64,000 bases of DNA from the NCBI GenBank assembly GCA_028829895.1, contig CM054180.1, forward strand, positions 108,863,635-108,927,634, written 5' to 3'. This document shows, piece after piece, positions 1-25,200 of the stretch (position 1 is its first letter; every line of letters starts with the position of its first letter). Below the pieces are notes generated by a model, which was given only the letters and a program-made list of their open reading frames with translations, did not search any database and was not told where the DNA came from. The position numbers and the translations under genes were made by a program. The stretch is from Sinotaia quadrata (taxonomy: Eukaryota; Mollusca; Gastropoda; Architaenioglossa; Viviparidae).

Positions 1-460
1 GAATCAATGAAGAAAATGGTAAAGAGGGACAATGGATGAGTTCCACCATTCAGCAGGAAGAGGAAAGGATAGAAGTACTGACATCTTTAAAAAATAAGAA
101 AAGACACACACACCTGAATTTAACATTAAAGTAATATTTTTTTTATCGCGAGATGTACGCCTCAAGTGTTGGCGTGCTTGATGTAAAGAACAATATACCC
201 CTTTAGATGAAATCGTCATTTTCTCATCAAGCTATTATTGCAAAGTCGGTGTGCAACCTTCCAGTTCCTCTATAGAAAATGGGAAGGGTGAGGGATGGGG
301 TGGAGGAGGAATATATTTTCCCTGCGTGGAAAAAATGAGAGCAACGTCCGAATGCAAAGTTTCTCATTAGCTGCAGTTGATGTCTTAAGAGTAATTTTTA
401 AGTCACAAAGCAAGTGACTTAATTATTTCTTGATAGAGTAGACACTATATAAGAAAGAAG
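1..460. other. Non-coding AT-rich DNA, nothing recognised
   Basis: No convincing exon, RNA gene or mobile element was seen. The only open frame, on the minus strand at 4-219, has no recognisable domain and no splice context. Confidence 0.4.
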
Positions 461-915
461 TGTTAGTGCTGTATTGTGTCAGACGCTGCTAGTGCTGTAT
501 TGTGTCAGACGCTGTTAGTGCTATGTTGTTCAGACACCGTTAGTGCTACGGAGTTATCAGACACTATTAGTTCTTTGTTCTTTTCGGACACTTTTAGTTT
601 GAATTCTGTTTCATATACTGTTAGTTCTATATTGTTTTAAAACACTCTTAGCGCTATGTTGTTCCACTCTTAGTGCTATGTAGTTTCAGAAATGTTGTTT
701 CACTCTCAGAATTAGCACTATGTTGTTTCACTCTCAGAGTTAGCACACTGTTGTTTCACTCTCAGAGTTAGCACACTGTTGTTTCACTCTCAGAGTTAGC
801 ACACTGTTGTTTCACTCTCAGAGTTAGCACACTGTTGTTTCACTCTCAGACAGAGATAGCACTATGTTGTTTCATTCTAAGACAGAGTTAGCACTATGTT
901 GTTTCACTCTTAGAG
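460..915. repeat. Minisatellite cluster (about 25-bp and 28-bp units)
   Basis: The first part repeats a motif containing TAGTGCTGTATTGTGTCAGA with drift. From about 690 a 28-bp unit built on TGTTGTTTCACTCTCAGAG recurs about eight times, several copies being identical. The two units share the TTAGTGCTATGTTGTTTCA theme, so the second probably grew out of the first. Confidence 0.8.
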
Positions 916-1180
916 CTACTTTTCATAGGCGCTTTTACTTTTATAGTTATGTTTTTTTAGACGAGGTTTTACAGATTAGCTTTCATAAACGAGTTTTTAC
1001 AGTCTCGTTTTCATAGATAAGTATTTACAGGCTAATTTTCATAGACAAGTGTTTACCGAGTAGTTTTCATAGGCAGGGTTTCACAGGCTACTATTTTTTT
1101 TTAGAGAGAAGTTTTTACTGGCTGGTTTTCATTGCGAAGTTTTTGCAGGCTGTATATTCAGATATTGGTACAATTAATCG
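915..1180. repeat. Degenerate repeat of about 30-35 bp
   Basis: The phrase TTTTCATAGACAAGTTTTTA followed by CAGGCT recurs about seven times with heavy divergence. It reads as an old, decayed minisatellite. Confidence 0.55.
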
Positions 1181-1659
1181 GCATATGTCGGCATTTTTCA
1201 CATTTACCACATAGGTATGAAGTATGCATATCAATATTCTGTTTGTGTTAAAACTAAGTATTTGATCGTTGCTTATAGCTTTATCAATAACCTGGTGTTG
1301 GACATTAACTCTTATCTGGTATTCCTTTTTATTCGATTATGGCCCTTTGTAAAGAAAAGGAAATATAGAATAATCAAAACGACGGCATGTCGGATGGCAA
1401 GTGAATTCAGAGGCAAAGACAGGCCGGTCGAACCGTAATAGGGTAAAGTATAAATCACTATAACATTGATTACGTAGAGTTTGAACATTAAGCCTTTAAT
1501 CCACTTGTTTAATTAAGGAACCAACCCCCCCCGCCCAGCACCAACCCACAACCCGTTCATCTACATGACGAGTAAATCATTGCCGGTATTTCTTATTCGC
1601 AGATTAATTCTTAGGTGATTTAGCACATCGTATTAAAACAATCATTGATAAATATTTTT

Positions 1660-1800
1660 TCTATTCATTGTCAATCTTTGTAGTTAATTCTAGTCTATTT
1701 CCAGCTGTTCATTGTCAATCTGTTTGTAGTTAATTCTATTCTATTTCCAGCTGTACATTGTCAATCTCTTTGTAGTTAATTCTAGTCTATGTCCAGCTGT
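1660..1800. repeat. 46-bp tandem repeat, three copies
   Basis: Three near-identical units of about 46 bp contain CATTGTCAATCT, then TTGTAGTTAATTCTA, then TTTCCAGCTG. Confidence 0.8.
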
Positions 1801-1809
1801 AAAACTACA

Positions 1810-2740
1810 ACACATTTCGAAATGATTAATGTAATAATTAGTAGCAGTAAATAGGATTGGCCTTATATTAATGTTTGCCCTGATGAATATCAGATCTCGT
1901 GGTAAGATGGCATGTTTACTTATGTTGTTAATAAACTTCTGAATGCAAATACGTAAATGTTGCTAACAAAACAAAAAACGCTAGTCTTCGCGGACAAAAA
2001 CGACTTTCATTTTTTGCTGTTGTTCTGGGCGAAGAACGATTAGGTCCTTTATTTTGCTGTGTCTCATGCACTTACCTCTTACATGACAGAGAACCATAGA
2101 TTCCTTAAAATACCTCCATAGGTATTCAGGTAGTTTGATGCTTATTTAGGGCCTAATGAATACACTAGACTGCGGCATGGCTATATTGGTGAACGTACCT
2201 GCCAACCCGTAACTTTCAGCTTTGAACTTGTCTCCCACGAGGACTGAGAACATGGCTGTGCAATTTGTCATGTAGCAATCCAACACGTCAAATTCTATGA
2301 TCTCTGTTGTACGTCATGGGTGACGAAGGGCGGTGTGTGTAATTAACACAAAGCAGCCAGTGAAGGTTTACCACTCGTCATCCCCGCAGTCCTTAACTGG
2401 CATCATTGCGTCGCGTTTCATGCCAGAACACGTGATTACGAGGGATGCGCATAATTAATCAACAAGATTGTGACATCTGCAAGTCCACCAATTCATCATT
2501 AGCACGTTTACCTATTTTACATCTGGATTGGGTTTATGATGAGCGAACAGTAAGCGGTAAGACAGAGCTTCATAGACAATTTACAGTTTAAAATTACCAT
2601 GCATGCCATACATTTCAATGTAATTATGTGTTCCAGGTCTTCGAAATTTTTTAATCGAGTTTTAAATATATGAAAAAATGTGGTCACTGAACTAAATGTA
2701 TAAATTTATTCTTTTGAAAGGACTATTCATTTAAATATAT
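1810..2740. other. Unique intergenic DNA, nothing recognised
   Basis: Base composition is more balanced between about 2040 and 2560, but no open frame with domain similarity, splice-flanked exon or RNA fold was found there. Confidence 0.3.
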
Positions 2741-2742
2741 GT

Positions 2743-3285
2743 ATGTATATCTATCTATCTATCTATCTTTCCCTTAGTCTTGTCAACCGTTAGGATACCA
2801 CTGATGACCTGACAAACAGTTTCCTCCATTCCATTCTGTTTCCTCTGCCTTCCTCTCCTTCGCCCTCCTTGCACAGAACCTTGAATGATTGTCTTGGCAG
2901 TTGATCGTGTGACATGCCCATACCATTGCATTTTGCGTTTTTTTCATAATGGCCAATAGCTCTTCATAGGGTCCAATGGCTTGCCTAATTCTGTTTTCCA
3001 TTTCCTCATTCGTGACATCTCTATACGAAATACTAAGCAACATTCGAAAGCATCTCATTTCAGTAGCTTGTATCCTCCTTTCGAGATCCACTGTGAGAGT
3101 CCACAGCATATAAAAACACAGATACAACCAAGGAGCGCATCAGTCTGATCTTTTAGCTGACTGAGATGTTTCTGTCTTTCCAAACTGTTTTCAGCCTTGC
3201 CATTGCTGTTATTGTCATTGCAGTCCTGGACAATATTTCAGGTTTTGATCCCTCACCTGTCACGATGGCTCTTAAGTTCTTGAAT
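2743..3285 (-). mobile_element. Fragment of a non-LTR retrotransposon (3' end of the RT ORF), broken
   Basis: Read on the minus strand, the translation runs EGSKPEILSRTAM, then LKTVWKDRNIS, then KIRLMRSLVVSVF, then WTLTVDLERRIQATEMRCFR and IGPYEELLAIMKK. This is the typical region downstream of the fingers and palm in animal LINE endonuclease/reverse transcriptases (family knowledge). The copy is dead: there is an in-frame stop near 3153, a small deletion and frameshift near 3105, and only the C-terminal part is present. The 3' end runs into a short ATCT/GATA microsatellite at 2745-2770, consistent with a simple-repeat tail. No intact element is nearby. Confidence 0.85.
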
Positions 3286-3317
3286 TGAATAACACTAAAA
3301 CGTTATTAATATTAAAT

Positions 3318-3520
3318 AGATACACATTACACACACATACACACATAAATGCACACAAAAACACACATACACACGTACGCGCTTATATACACACATATAT
3401 ACAAATACACTCAAACACACACACACAAATACACATACATATATATACACACATACATGTATATACACAGAAATACATACACACATTTATACAGACATAG
3501 GAAAACACACGCTTATATAT
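3318..3520. repeat. CA/CATA-rich microsatellite
   Basis: Impure (CA)n and (CATA)n. Open frames across it are pure His/Thr/Tyr read-through and are not genes. Confidence 0.85.
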
Positions 3521-4200
3521 ATTATGAGATGTTTTATTTTCTTTGGCTTTCGTTTGTTTTTTTCATTCTTAAGACAGATGTATATCTATAATATGTATTC
3601 TAAGGACTATTTTTATGAACGAAATAAAACAAGAATACTTGTTTTCATAACAATGCCTTTTTTGTCGGACAAATCTGTATGGGTTTATATAATTTTTCAA
3701 ACAAAGAACTTACTATATCAACCACAACCACAACCACCATTTTTGATGACTCGATTTTATGTATCTGTATTCATCTCGTTGAATGACAGCGATGTGTAGT
3801 TTTCACAACCATTGTCTCATTATTTCTGTCATAATTAGCCTTCGTTTGCTAAAGTTAGAACAACCTTCCCTTTCTGAAATGCGAAAATAATCGAATGTCA
3901 ATAGAACACGACACTTCTCGCTGTCATGCTCTACCTGGAACTATCAGAAGAGGATTCCATGCGTTTCTACATATACTTTTTGTTTTTTGACAGCCATTTC
4001 TCTGTCGAGGGGAAGGAACTGGTCGTGAAGTATTGACATTTGTGGGTCTTGTATCTCTCCATGATTCTTGAGCTCGATAGGCGAAACAAGAGAATGTGAT
4101 AATGCAATTATTTTGAAAACAGAAAGAAAGAAATTTCTGCGCTTCGCATTATTCATTTAGTAGATCGATGTAGTGATTACACCAAGTTCTTTACTATAGA
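3520..4200. other. Unique AT-rich DNA, nothing recognised
   Basis: Short open frames only, with no domain similarity and no good splice context. Confidence 0.35.
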
Positions 4201-4202
4201 GT

Positions 4203-4870
4203 ATAGAGGCTTTAATGCAGAACGTTTTATTGAGGAGAATTTTTATATAGAGGCTTTCATGCAGAACGTTTTATTAAGGAGAATTTTAATAGAGAGGCTT
4301 TAATGCAGAACGTTTTATTATGGAGAATTTTAATAGAGAGGCTTTAATGCAGAACGTTTTATTATGGAGAATTTTTATATAGAGGCTTTAATGCAGAACG
4401 TTTTATTATGGAGAATTTTAATAGAGAGGCTTTAATGCAGAACGTTTTATTAAGGAGAATTTTAATAGAGAGGCTTTAATGCAGAACGTTTTATTATGGA
4501 GAATTTTAATAGAGAGGCTTTAATATAGAACGTTTTATTATGGAGAATTTTAATACAGAGGCTTTAATGCAGAACGTTTTATTATGGAGAATTTTAATAC
4601 AGAGGCTTTAATGCAGAACGTTTTATTATGCAGAATTTTAATATAGAGGCTTTAATGCAGAACTTTTTATTATGCAGAATTTTAATATAGAGGCTTTAAT
4701 GCAGAACGTTTTATTAAGGATAATTTTTATATAGAGGCTTTCATGCAGAACGTTTTATTAAGGAGAATTTTTATATAGAGGCTTTCATGCAGAACGATTT
4801 ATTATGGAGAATTTTTATATAGAGGCTTTCATGCAGAACGATTTATTATGGAGAATTTTAATATAGAGGT
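4203..4870. repeat. 44-bp minisatellite, about 15 copies
   Basis: The unit is built on AGAGGCTTTAATGCAGAACG followed by TTTTATTATGGAGAATTTT. Copies differ at a few fixed positions (ATG or AAG, TTA or TCA). Decayed copies continue to about 4980. Confidence 0.9.
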
Positions 4871-5012
4871 TTCAACACAAAACGTTTTGTGAAAATGATT
4901 TTGAGTGCAGAGATTTTAATATAAAACATCGTATTACAGTTTACTCTAATAAAGCAGTTTCAAACCAGAAGGTTTTATTTCAATGTACCTTGATATATTG
5001 TTAATTGTAGTA

Positions 5013-5180
5013 TCCATCCATCCATCCATCCGTCTATCTATTTATCTATCTATCTGTCTGTCTGTCTGTCTCTATCTATCTATCTATCTATCCGTCCGAC
5101 CGTCCGTCTGTCTGTCTATCTATCTATCCATCCATCCATCCGTCCGTCCGTCCGTCTGTCTATCTATCTTTCTATCTAAG
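5013..5180. repeat. Compound tetranucleotide microsatellite
   Basis: Alternating blocks of CATC, TATC, TGTC and CCGT. The 164-aa open frame across it (4983-5477) is read-through of this tract. Confidence 0.9.
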
Positions 5181-5785
5181 TGTATGAGTAAATATGAGCT
5201 CAAGTATGTAAATGAGTGCGCGCGTGCGTTTAGCGGCCTTAAACGGTTCGCAGTTTATGTGATTAGAATACAAACTACACGAGCGTCACGTATGACACGT
5301 AAACAACCTTCCAATTACACAACCTTTTGTTGTCGTCCGTTGCCAGACCAGTCCATGAGTGGGAGAGCGGACCCCTTTGCTTTACTCTGCCAAGAACGCT
5401 TTCAGACAGTCGGTAACTTCCCTCCCCTGATTATCAAAGTACCAGTGTCGTTCCGGGGAGTAGGTAGAGATTTTTAAATAGATTTGTTCAGTCTTTCCAC
5501 TAGCAGGTATGCTGAGTGTGGTGTTAGTGACCTTAGAAAAAAATCTAGATTTCTTTTATTGCAAAGGATGGTAACCGCTGAATAGAGTGACGGGGTAAGT
5601 AGAAAGACTGTAATTTAAGATGTAAGCTCTAGTTGCTGCTACACACTTTGCTATGTCATAATGGAGAATAAATGTAATCATTATTTTTAACGACACATCT
5701 GTACATACTTTGTCTCATATGTTATAGAATTTTCTATTTTTATAAAGTAGCATTATTCGCTCCCAGCTATAAGAAACTTTACAAG
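5180..5785. other. Unique DNA, nothing recognised
   Basis: Slightly GC-richer around 5210-5470, but no coding signature apart from the tail of the microsatellite read-through frame. Confidence 0.3.
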
Positions 5786-5787
5786 TA

Positions 5788-6060
5788 ATCAAATGGCAAA
5801 CCTGTTAATGGCACATTCTATCGCTTACCCAGTAATCAAATGGCAAACCTGTTAATGGCACATTCTATCGCTTACCCAGTAATCAAATGGCAAACCTGTT
5901 AATGGAACATTCTATAGCTTACCCAGTAATCAAATGGCAAACCTGTTAATGGCACATTCTATCGCTTACCCAGTAATCAAATGGCAAACCTGTTAATGGA
6001 ACATTCTATAGCTTACCAAGTAATCAAATGGCAAACGTACTAGTGACACGTTCTCTAGTT
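5788..6060. repeat. 47-bp tandem repeat, about six copies
   Basis: The unit contains AGTAATCAAATGGCAAACCT followed by GTTAATGGCACATTCTAT. Two variants, CATTCTATCG and CATTCTATAG, are interspersed. It lies just upstream of the PAN-mucin gene. Confidence 0.9.
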
Positions 6061-6398
6061 TACCAAGCAAGGAAGCGCTTGTCAAGTTCGATTTCAATTC
6101 TGTAGATATTTAAGTCATGTGCATAAAATATTTTCTTTTGGGAATTTCAAAAATGTTAAGATAAGATTAAACTTAATAAAGTGTTAGTTCTCTGATTTAA
6201 AACACTTTCAAATTATGCTACTGGCTCAGGTCAGTGGAAAAATCAAGATTTTAACAAAACTTATTACACTTTAAGACGTATAAAGCATTGAATAAACATA
6301 CAGGTTTATTATATAAAGCAGGACTTACTCAGCTTATGCAATATTGTCACTCTTTTTGTTTTTGTGATTTGTATTTTATTCTTCATTTGCTTGCAGAA

Positions 6399-19787
<13,389 letters not shown>

Positions 19788-19859
19788 AAAGTTTCCAAGC
19801 AATTCCTGTGGGGAAAAGAAGTGATCGTAAAGAAGAAGAAAGAAACTTATACAAGTCAT

Positions 19860-20995
19860 AAAGTATACGCCACACTTATACATTTTGTATTGTGTACACC
19901 ACACTTCTACATATTGTGCTGAATACATCACACTTATACATTTTGTGCTGAGTACAACACACTTATACATGTCGTACTATGTATACAACAATTACACATG
20001 TCACCACAATTACACCACATTTATACATGTCGTGCTGACTACACCCCACTTCTACATGTGCTATGTACACCACGTTTATATATGTCGTACTGTGCACATC
20101 TCACTTATACATGTCATATGTGTAAACCACACTTATACATGTCGTGCTGAAGACAAAACACTTATATACGTCATGATGAGTACACCAAACTTGTCGTGCT
20201 ATGTAAACCACACGTATACGTTTTGTGCTGAGTACAACACACTTATATACGTACTATGTATACAACAATTACACATGTCACCACAATTACACCACATTTA
20301 TACATGTCGTGCTGACTACACCCCACTTCTACATGTGCTATGTACACCACGTTTATATATGTCGTACTGTGCACATCTCACTTATACATGTCATATGTGT
20401 AAACCACACTTATACATGTCGTGCTGAAGACAAAACACTTATATACGTCATGATGAGTACACCAAACTTGTCGTGCTATGTAAACCACACGTATACGTTT
20501 TGTGCTGAGTACAACACACTTATATACGTCGTCTGTGCACACCACACTTATATATGTTGTGTTGAGTATACCACACTTGTACATATCATGTTATGTACAC
20601 CACATATATACATGTCTTTGTGTGTACACCACATTTGTACATGTCATACTGTTTACACCACATTTATACATGACGCACTGTGTACACCAAACTTATACAT
20701 GTACTGTATACACCACACGAATACATTTTGTGCTGAGTATACAACACTTATACATTTAGTGCTGAGTACTTCACACGTGTACATTTGGTTCTGTGTATAA
20801 CACACTTATACATATGTATGTGTACACTACAGTTTCACATGTCGTGATGTTGTGCACTACACTTATACATGCATGCTTACATCGCACTTGTCACTCTTTG
20901 TAAACCACACTTATACAAGTCGTTCTATGTTAACCACACTCATACAAGTAGTGCTGTGTACACCACACATATTCATGTCATTCTATGTAAACCAT
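19860..20995. repeat. Minisatellite of about 30 bp with a 277-bp higher-order duplication
   Basis: The unit resembles CACTTATACATGTCGTGCTG followed by AGTACACCAC, with strong drift. A block at about 19976-20252 is repeated apparently without differences at about 20253-20529, so the same peptide appears twice in spurious frames. The outer units are old while the block duplication is recent. Confidence 0.93.
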
Positions 20996-21470
20996 TCTCA
21001 TAGAACACCTCTTCTGTAAAAGTTTTACATGAACATTACTGCATTCTATACTGTAAAATACTTATTTAGTGTAAAATATACACCTTCAAACCTTTGATTA
21101 ACTTCAAACATACAACTTCACACTTACTAATGCATTGTTTAGTGTTATTATATATATATATATATTATAACTTACTAGTGCAGTGTTTAGCTTTAAAAAT
21201 ACGACTTTCACATTTACTAATGCATTCTTTGAAAGGAAGCATATGTGTTGGTAGAATACATTTCCCAAGGATTAGCAATAATTGTTATACGTACAGAAAT
21301 ATAGCTGAACTAATTTCATGATTTGTGTCGAATTGAATTGTTTTGATAAATAGAATCCACCATGTGATATATTTTTGCTATTACAACTTGATGTTCTTAG
21401 CTTACGACACCATGATGGTGCAAAGTGACCAAGCTGCAAAGTGAACAAATTTGGAAAGATCGCTGCACTG
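20995..21470. other. AT-rich DNA with a short (TA)n tract
   Basis: A (TA)n run lies near 21150-21167. A loose repeat (CACTTACTAATGCATT...TTTAG) recurs about three times at 21060-21230. No exon was seen. Confidence 0.4.
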
Positions 21471-21474
21471 AAGA

Positions 21475-21592
21475 AACCCTTGGAGGTATGGTGTGAATGG
21501 TCCATAAATTTGAGTGTCATTTGGAGGTATGGTGTGAATGGTCCATAAATTTCAGAGTCATTTGGAGGTGTGTGTGAACGGTCCATGATTTT
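21475..21592. repeat. 41-bp tandem repeat, three copies
   Basis: The unit contains TTGGAGGTATGGTGTGAATG followed by GTCCATAAATTT. Confidence 0.85.
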
Positions 21593-21839
21593 GAGTGCTA
21601 ATTAACTTTGCGAAACCTGTCAACGACTAATAAATGTATAAAGGCTACTCGAACTATTATAAGGTTAAGTGTTGCAAAAAATAAAATCATTAAACATCAT
21701 GACGTTTTTAAAAACGTGTATACATGCTGTACTCAAGTCTCGTCATTCATAGGGACACAATTTTAGCAACTTATATAACGATTAAATTTTAAAAGAGGGA
21801 GGGGCGAATTCATTCTGTCACACAATCTATATGGGCATA

Positions 21840-21940
21840 TTTAAGATAATGTGCATGCGAGTAGAAACTTGGCAAATTTGAACATATTTAAGATATTGTG
21901 TATGCGAGTAGAAACTTGACAAATTTTAACACATTTAAGA
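21840..21940. repeat. Repeat of about 52 bp, two to three copies
   Basis: Contains ATATTTAAGATATTGTGTAT followed by GCGAGTAGAAACTTGxCAAA, with a decayed third copy. Confidence 0.7.
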
Positions 21941-22029
21941 AAGTATGTATAAGTTCGAATTTAACTTATAGCAATTATGAACTATTTTAAGCTAATACAT
22001 AAATATAAAATTAGATTATGTCATGTGTG

Positions 22030-22056
22030 GAGAGAGAGAGAGAGAGAGAGAGAGAA
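22030..22056. repeat. (GA)n microsatellite
   Basis: About 13 GA dinucleotides. Confidence 0.95.
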
Positions 22057-22098
22057 AGTACTATAGCCCTTCTTCTGGCTGCCAAATATAACAGTAAA

Positions 22099-22235
22099 TA
22101 CATAGAATACACACATGGCAAATATGTACACATACATAGAATACACACATGGCAAATATGTACGCATACATAGAATACACACATGGCAAATATGTACATA
22201 TACATAGAATACACACATGGCAAATATGTACGCAT
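22099..22235. repeat. 34-bp tandem repeat, four copies
   Basis: The unit contains TACATAGAATACACACATGG followed by CAAATATGTAC. The overlapping minus-strand frames are read-through of this repeat. Confidence 0.92.
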
Positions 22236-22428
22236 ACTTTTGCTGTGTACGTATGTATATTGACCACATTGCAAATTTGTACATTTATAAACTGATAATT
22301 TTGTATACTAAGGATAAAACTTTGCTAATCAGAAAGCTTCAGAGTGTGTATATGTTTAAGTTAGAAGAATTACTTTCCTTTGAACTAAGTTATTCTTACA
22401 TTATTTGTATCTTGCCTTTACATTTCAG

Positions 22429-22490
22429 GGGAGATAAGCAAAGTGAAGATTGGACGCTGTTTTTCGGACACTTTGATGTATTTCATCTAA
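22429..22490 (+). CDS. Alternative candidate terminal exon of the PAN-mucin gene
   Basis: The acceptor TTGCCTTTACATTTCAG followed in phase 1 gives GEISKVKIGRCF, eight further residues and TAA. It would also close the gene in frame. Another frame (GDKQSEDWTLFF...) is open longer but does not fit the phase. Neither tail has a recognisable domain. Confidence 0.2.
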
Positions 22491-22640
22491 CCGTCATCCA
22501 AGTCTCCTTCCAGAATTAACTCTCAGTCCTGAGGATTTTTTTAGAGAACACTTCTGAAACCTTGATGTATTTCATCACATCGTCATCTAAGTCTCATTCT
22601 GAATTAACTCTCGGTCCTGAGGATTGATTTTTAGGAGAAC
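22474..22640. repeat. Two-copy direct repeat of about 90 bp
   Basis: The segment starting TGATGTATTTCATC and running through AACTCTCAGTCCTGAGGATT is duplicated once with several differences. Confidence 0.75.
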
Positions 22641-23380
22641 TATTCTGAGAGAAACTGAAAGAAATACAAACCGGTGATATTTAATAAGAAATCCCGAAAT
22701 GTAAAATACTTAATGGTAGTTTTACAAAATATTGTTAGCTGGGGTATTAATAATAATATATGTATAACAAGAATTCTGTCTAAAATTTACTAGAAAATAA
22801 TTTGATTAAACCTCTACATTTCTGTCTCTGGTTTTGACTCGGTCTCTCTACCGGTCTGACTGTGGTTTTCATTATCCGTCTCTCACTTGTAGCAATACTA
22901 TTAAAAAAAATAATATTTTCACAAAAATACCCTGATTTGAATCCATTGTTTTGAAATGTTCAAGACTTATCCTGAATAGAATATGTTATTTTCAACATTC
23001 GACCAAAACTGAATTACACGAAAATGCTCGGCTAAAAGACTTGACCGTTAAGGCGTTAGTCTCTCCCTAAACTAAACCTAACCTAATGTTATGATTGGTC
23101 TGTTCCTTCATTAGGTTCACCATAAACTGAGCACATTTATTTAAACTAAGGCCAATTTGAATTAAATAAGAATTTTCCAACAGGTAACTCAAAAAAGCCT
23201 GAACAGAATAAATTCTTTTCTTTTTCCTCCTTTATCTAGTCCAGCCATAAACTAAAAGTTTGTGTTTTCCTGTCTAGTATGACCGTAAATCGCTTTAAGT
23301 CGTTTACTGCAATACACCCACCACAAATCGAATTTTCCTTTCGGACTCTAGTACACAGTAAAATGAATGACCTCTTGCTA
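22640..23380. other. AT-rich DNA with loosely repetitive edges
   Basis: Faint traces of the downstream 36-bp unit (ACCATAAACTGA...) appear from about 23110. Nothing coding was seen. Confidence 0.35.
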
Positions 23381-23382
23381 TA

Positions 23383-24095
23383 CTAGTTTACCATGAACTG
23401 AGTAAGTCCTTTCTTCTACTAGTCCACCATGAACTGAGTAAGTCCTTTCTTCTACTAGTCCACCATGAACTGAGTAAGTCCTTTCTTCTACTAGTCCACC
23501 ATGAACTGAGTAAGTCCTTTCTTCTACTACTGAATAGTCCACCATGAATTGAATACATTTTCCCTATCAGTTTCTCCTGAAATGATTAAAGCCTTTAATA
23601 TACTAGTCTCACCTGAAATGATTAAAGCCTTTAATATACTAGTCTCACCTGAAATGATTAAAGCCTTTAATATACTAGTCTCACCTGAAATGATTAAAGC
23701 CTTTAATATACTAGTCTCACCTGAAATGATTAAAGCCTTTAATATACTAGTCTCACCTGAAATGAATATGCCCTGTATTGTACCCGTCACGTCTGAAATA
23801 AATATGTCATTTTCTGTACCAGTTTCACCTTTAAAACAGTAAGTCCTTTATGGCACTAGTCTAACCTGAATAAAATAAGTCCTTTACTGCACTAGTCTCA
23901 CCTGAATTAAATAAGTCCTTTACTGCACTAATCTCACCTGAATTAAATAAGTCCTTTAATGTCCTAGTCTCACTTAAATTAAATAATTCATTTACAGTAC
24001 TAGTCTCACCTGAACTGAATAAGTCCTTTACCAATCTCCCCTGAATTGAATAAGTCCTCTACTATTGTAATTTCACATGAACTAAACAAGGATTT
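23383..24095. repeat. 36-bp minisatellite with two homogenised blocks
   Basis: Block one (23383-23530) repeats TACTAGTCCACCATGAACTG followed by AGTAAGTCCTTTCTTC four times. Block two (23560-23770) repeats TCACCTGAAATGATTAAAGC followed by CTTTAATATACTAGTC five times without change. Diverged relatives (CTAGTCTCACCTGAATTAAA...) continue to about 24095. All share CTAGTC-x-ACC and AAxxCCTTTA, so they are subfamilies of one repeat. The 36-bp period keeps frames open on both strands. Confidence 0.93.
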
Positions 24096-25200
24096 TTTTG
24101 TACTCTCAGATCACATTAGTTTTACCTCGACAATATATTCCTAAAGGTTAAACCAAATCCAGCTATATTCTGTGCATGCAATAACAATTTTATATATATA
24201 TATTCTAAGAGTAATAACAATAATCGATTTTAGTCACTTAAATCCATTCTAATCTGTTCCATGAGTCAACCAAACTGTAGTGTCCGACAGCGTGTGTTCG
24301 AAATCATGGTCTACCAGTGTGCTTTGACATGAAATTCGGTTTCATATTCTGACCCACCTTATTCACGACTAAAATCAATGGTTGTCTGTTTGCGCTCACT
24401 GGCAGTGACCGTAGATTTCTCGCTGTAATGCTTGCGGCAGTAAATTAGCATTCCTTTGTTTGCTGTAAGGGTCTCCGCAACAATAACAAAATAAAATTCG
24501 ATTAAATAATTAATTTATTACCTTTTTTTAATGATAAAATTTAACGTTTCACCGCTGGTTTCAACTGACTATTTACCAATTCTTCCAACCGTTCGTAGAT
24601 CCTGTCAGAATAATTTCTGTCGTAAGGTATCAAATGATTTACTTTTCAAATGTATTAAAGAATTTAGTTCTGTCTTTTTTTTTTTTTTTACCGATATCGT
24701 ACTTAAAAGTGCTTGTGTGTATATTTTATGAAAGACGATTTCTAGACCATTGGTTTGTTAAAGTGAAATACAACTTTATAAGCAATAATTCATGAACAAT
24801 ATATATCGTGCATCATAAGTAATATAAATGTTAGGAAGATTTAAATAAACTAGTCTTTTACTGTTAATAAATTATTATAAGGACAATTTGATTTCAGCAT
24901 AGTGAAATGGTCGCTCGAGTCTGTAGGCTTAAAACATGTTCACTTTGATAATTTTATTACAATAAATTTACGTTTTAGAAAGTAACTATGTCAATCTTTT
25001 TTACGTTTTGAAAAACCATTTGACTAAATAATTAAAACAGATTGAGAGAAAGAATACTCTTATATTTTAATTTATTTTTATAATTGTGAAAGCAACTTCG
25101 TAACAATTTTTCTTCTAATTTTCTTGACCATTTTCCAAATCTCTCTTAAAATTTCTCTTACAGCTTTTTTTCCATATATATATTTTCCAAATTTTTAAAT
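24095..25200. other. Unique AT-rich DNA, nothing recognised
   Basis: A short GC-balanced stretch at 24240-24480 has no open frame or RNA-like fold that I can support. Confidence 0.3.

Noticed and set aside
1217..1438. 73-aa plus-strand frame
   Set aside because: No domain, no splice context; AT-driven hydrophobic stretch in otherwise repetitive DNA.
4983..5477. 164-aa plus-strand frame
   Set aside because: More than a third is tetranucleotide microsatellite read-through; the rest has no recognisable domain.
19885..20800. His/Tyr/Thr/Cys-rich plus-strand frames of 180 and 191 aa
   Set aside because: Overlapping frames across a minisatellite of about 30 bp with a 277-bp duplication; no splice or domain support.
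23527..23842. Opposing frames with 12-residue repeats on both strands
   Set aside because: Products of the 36-bp minisatellite.
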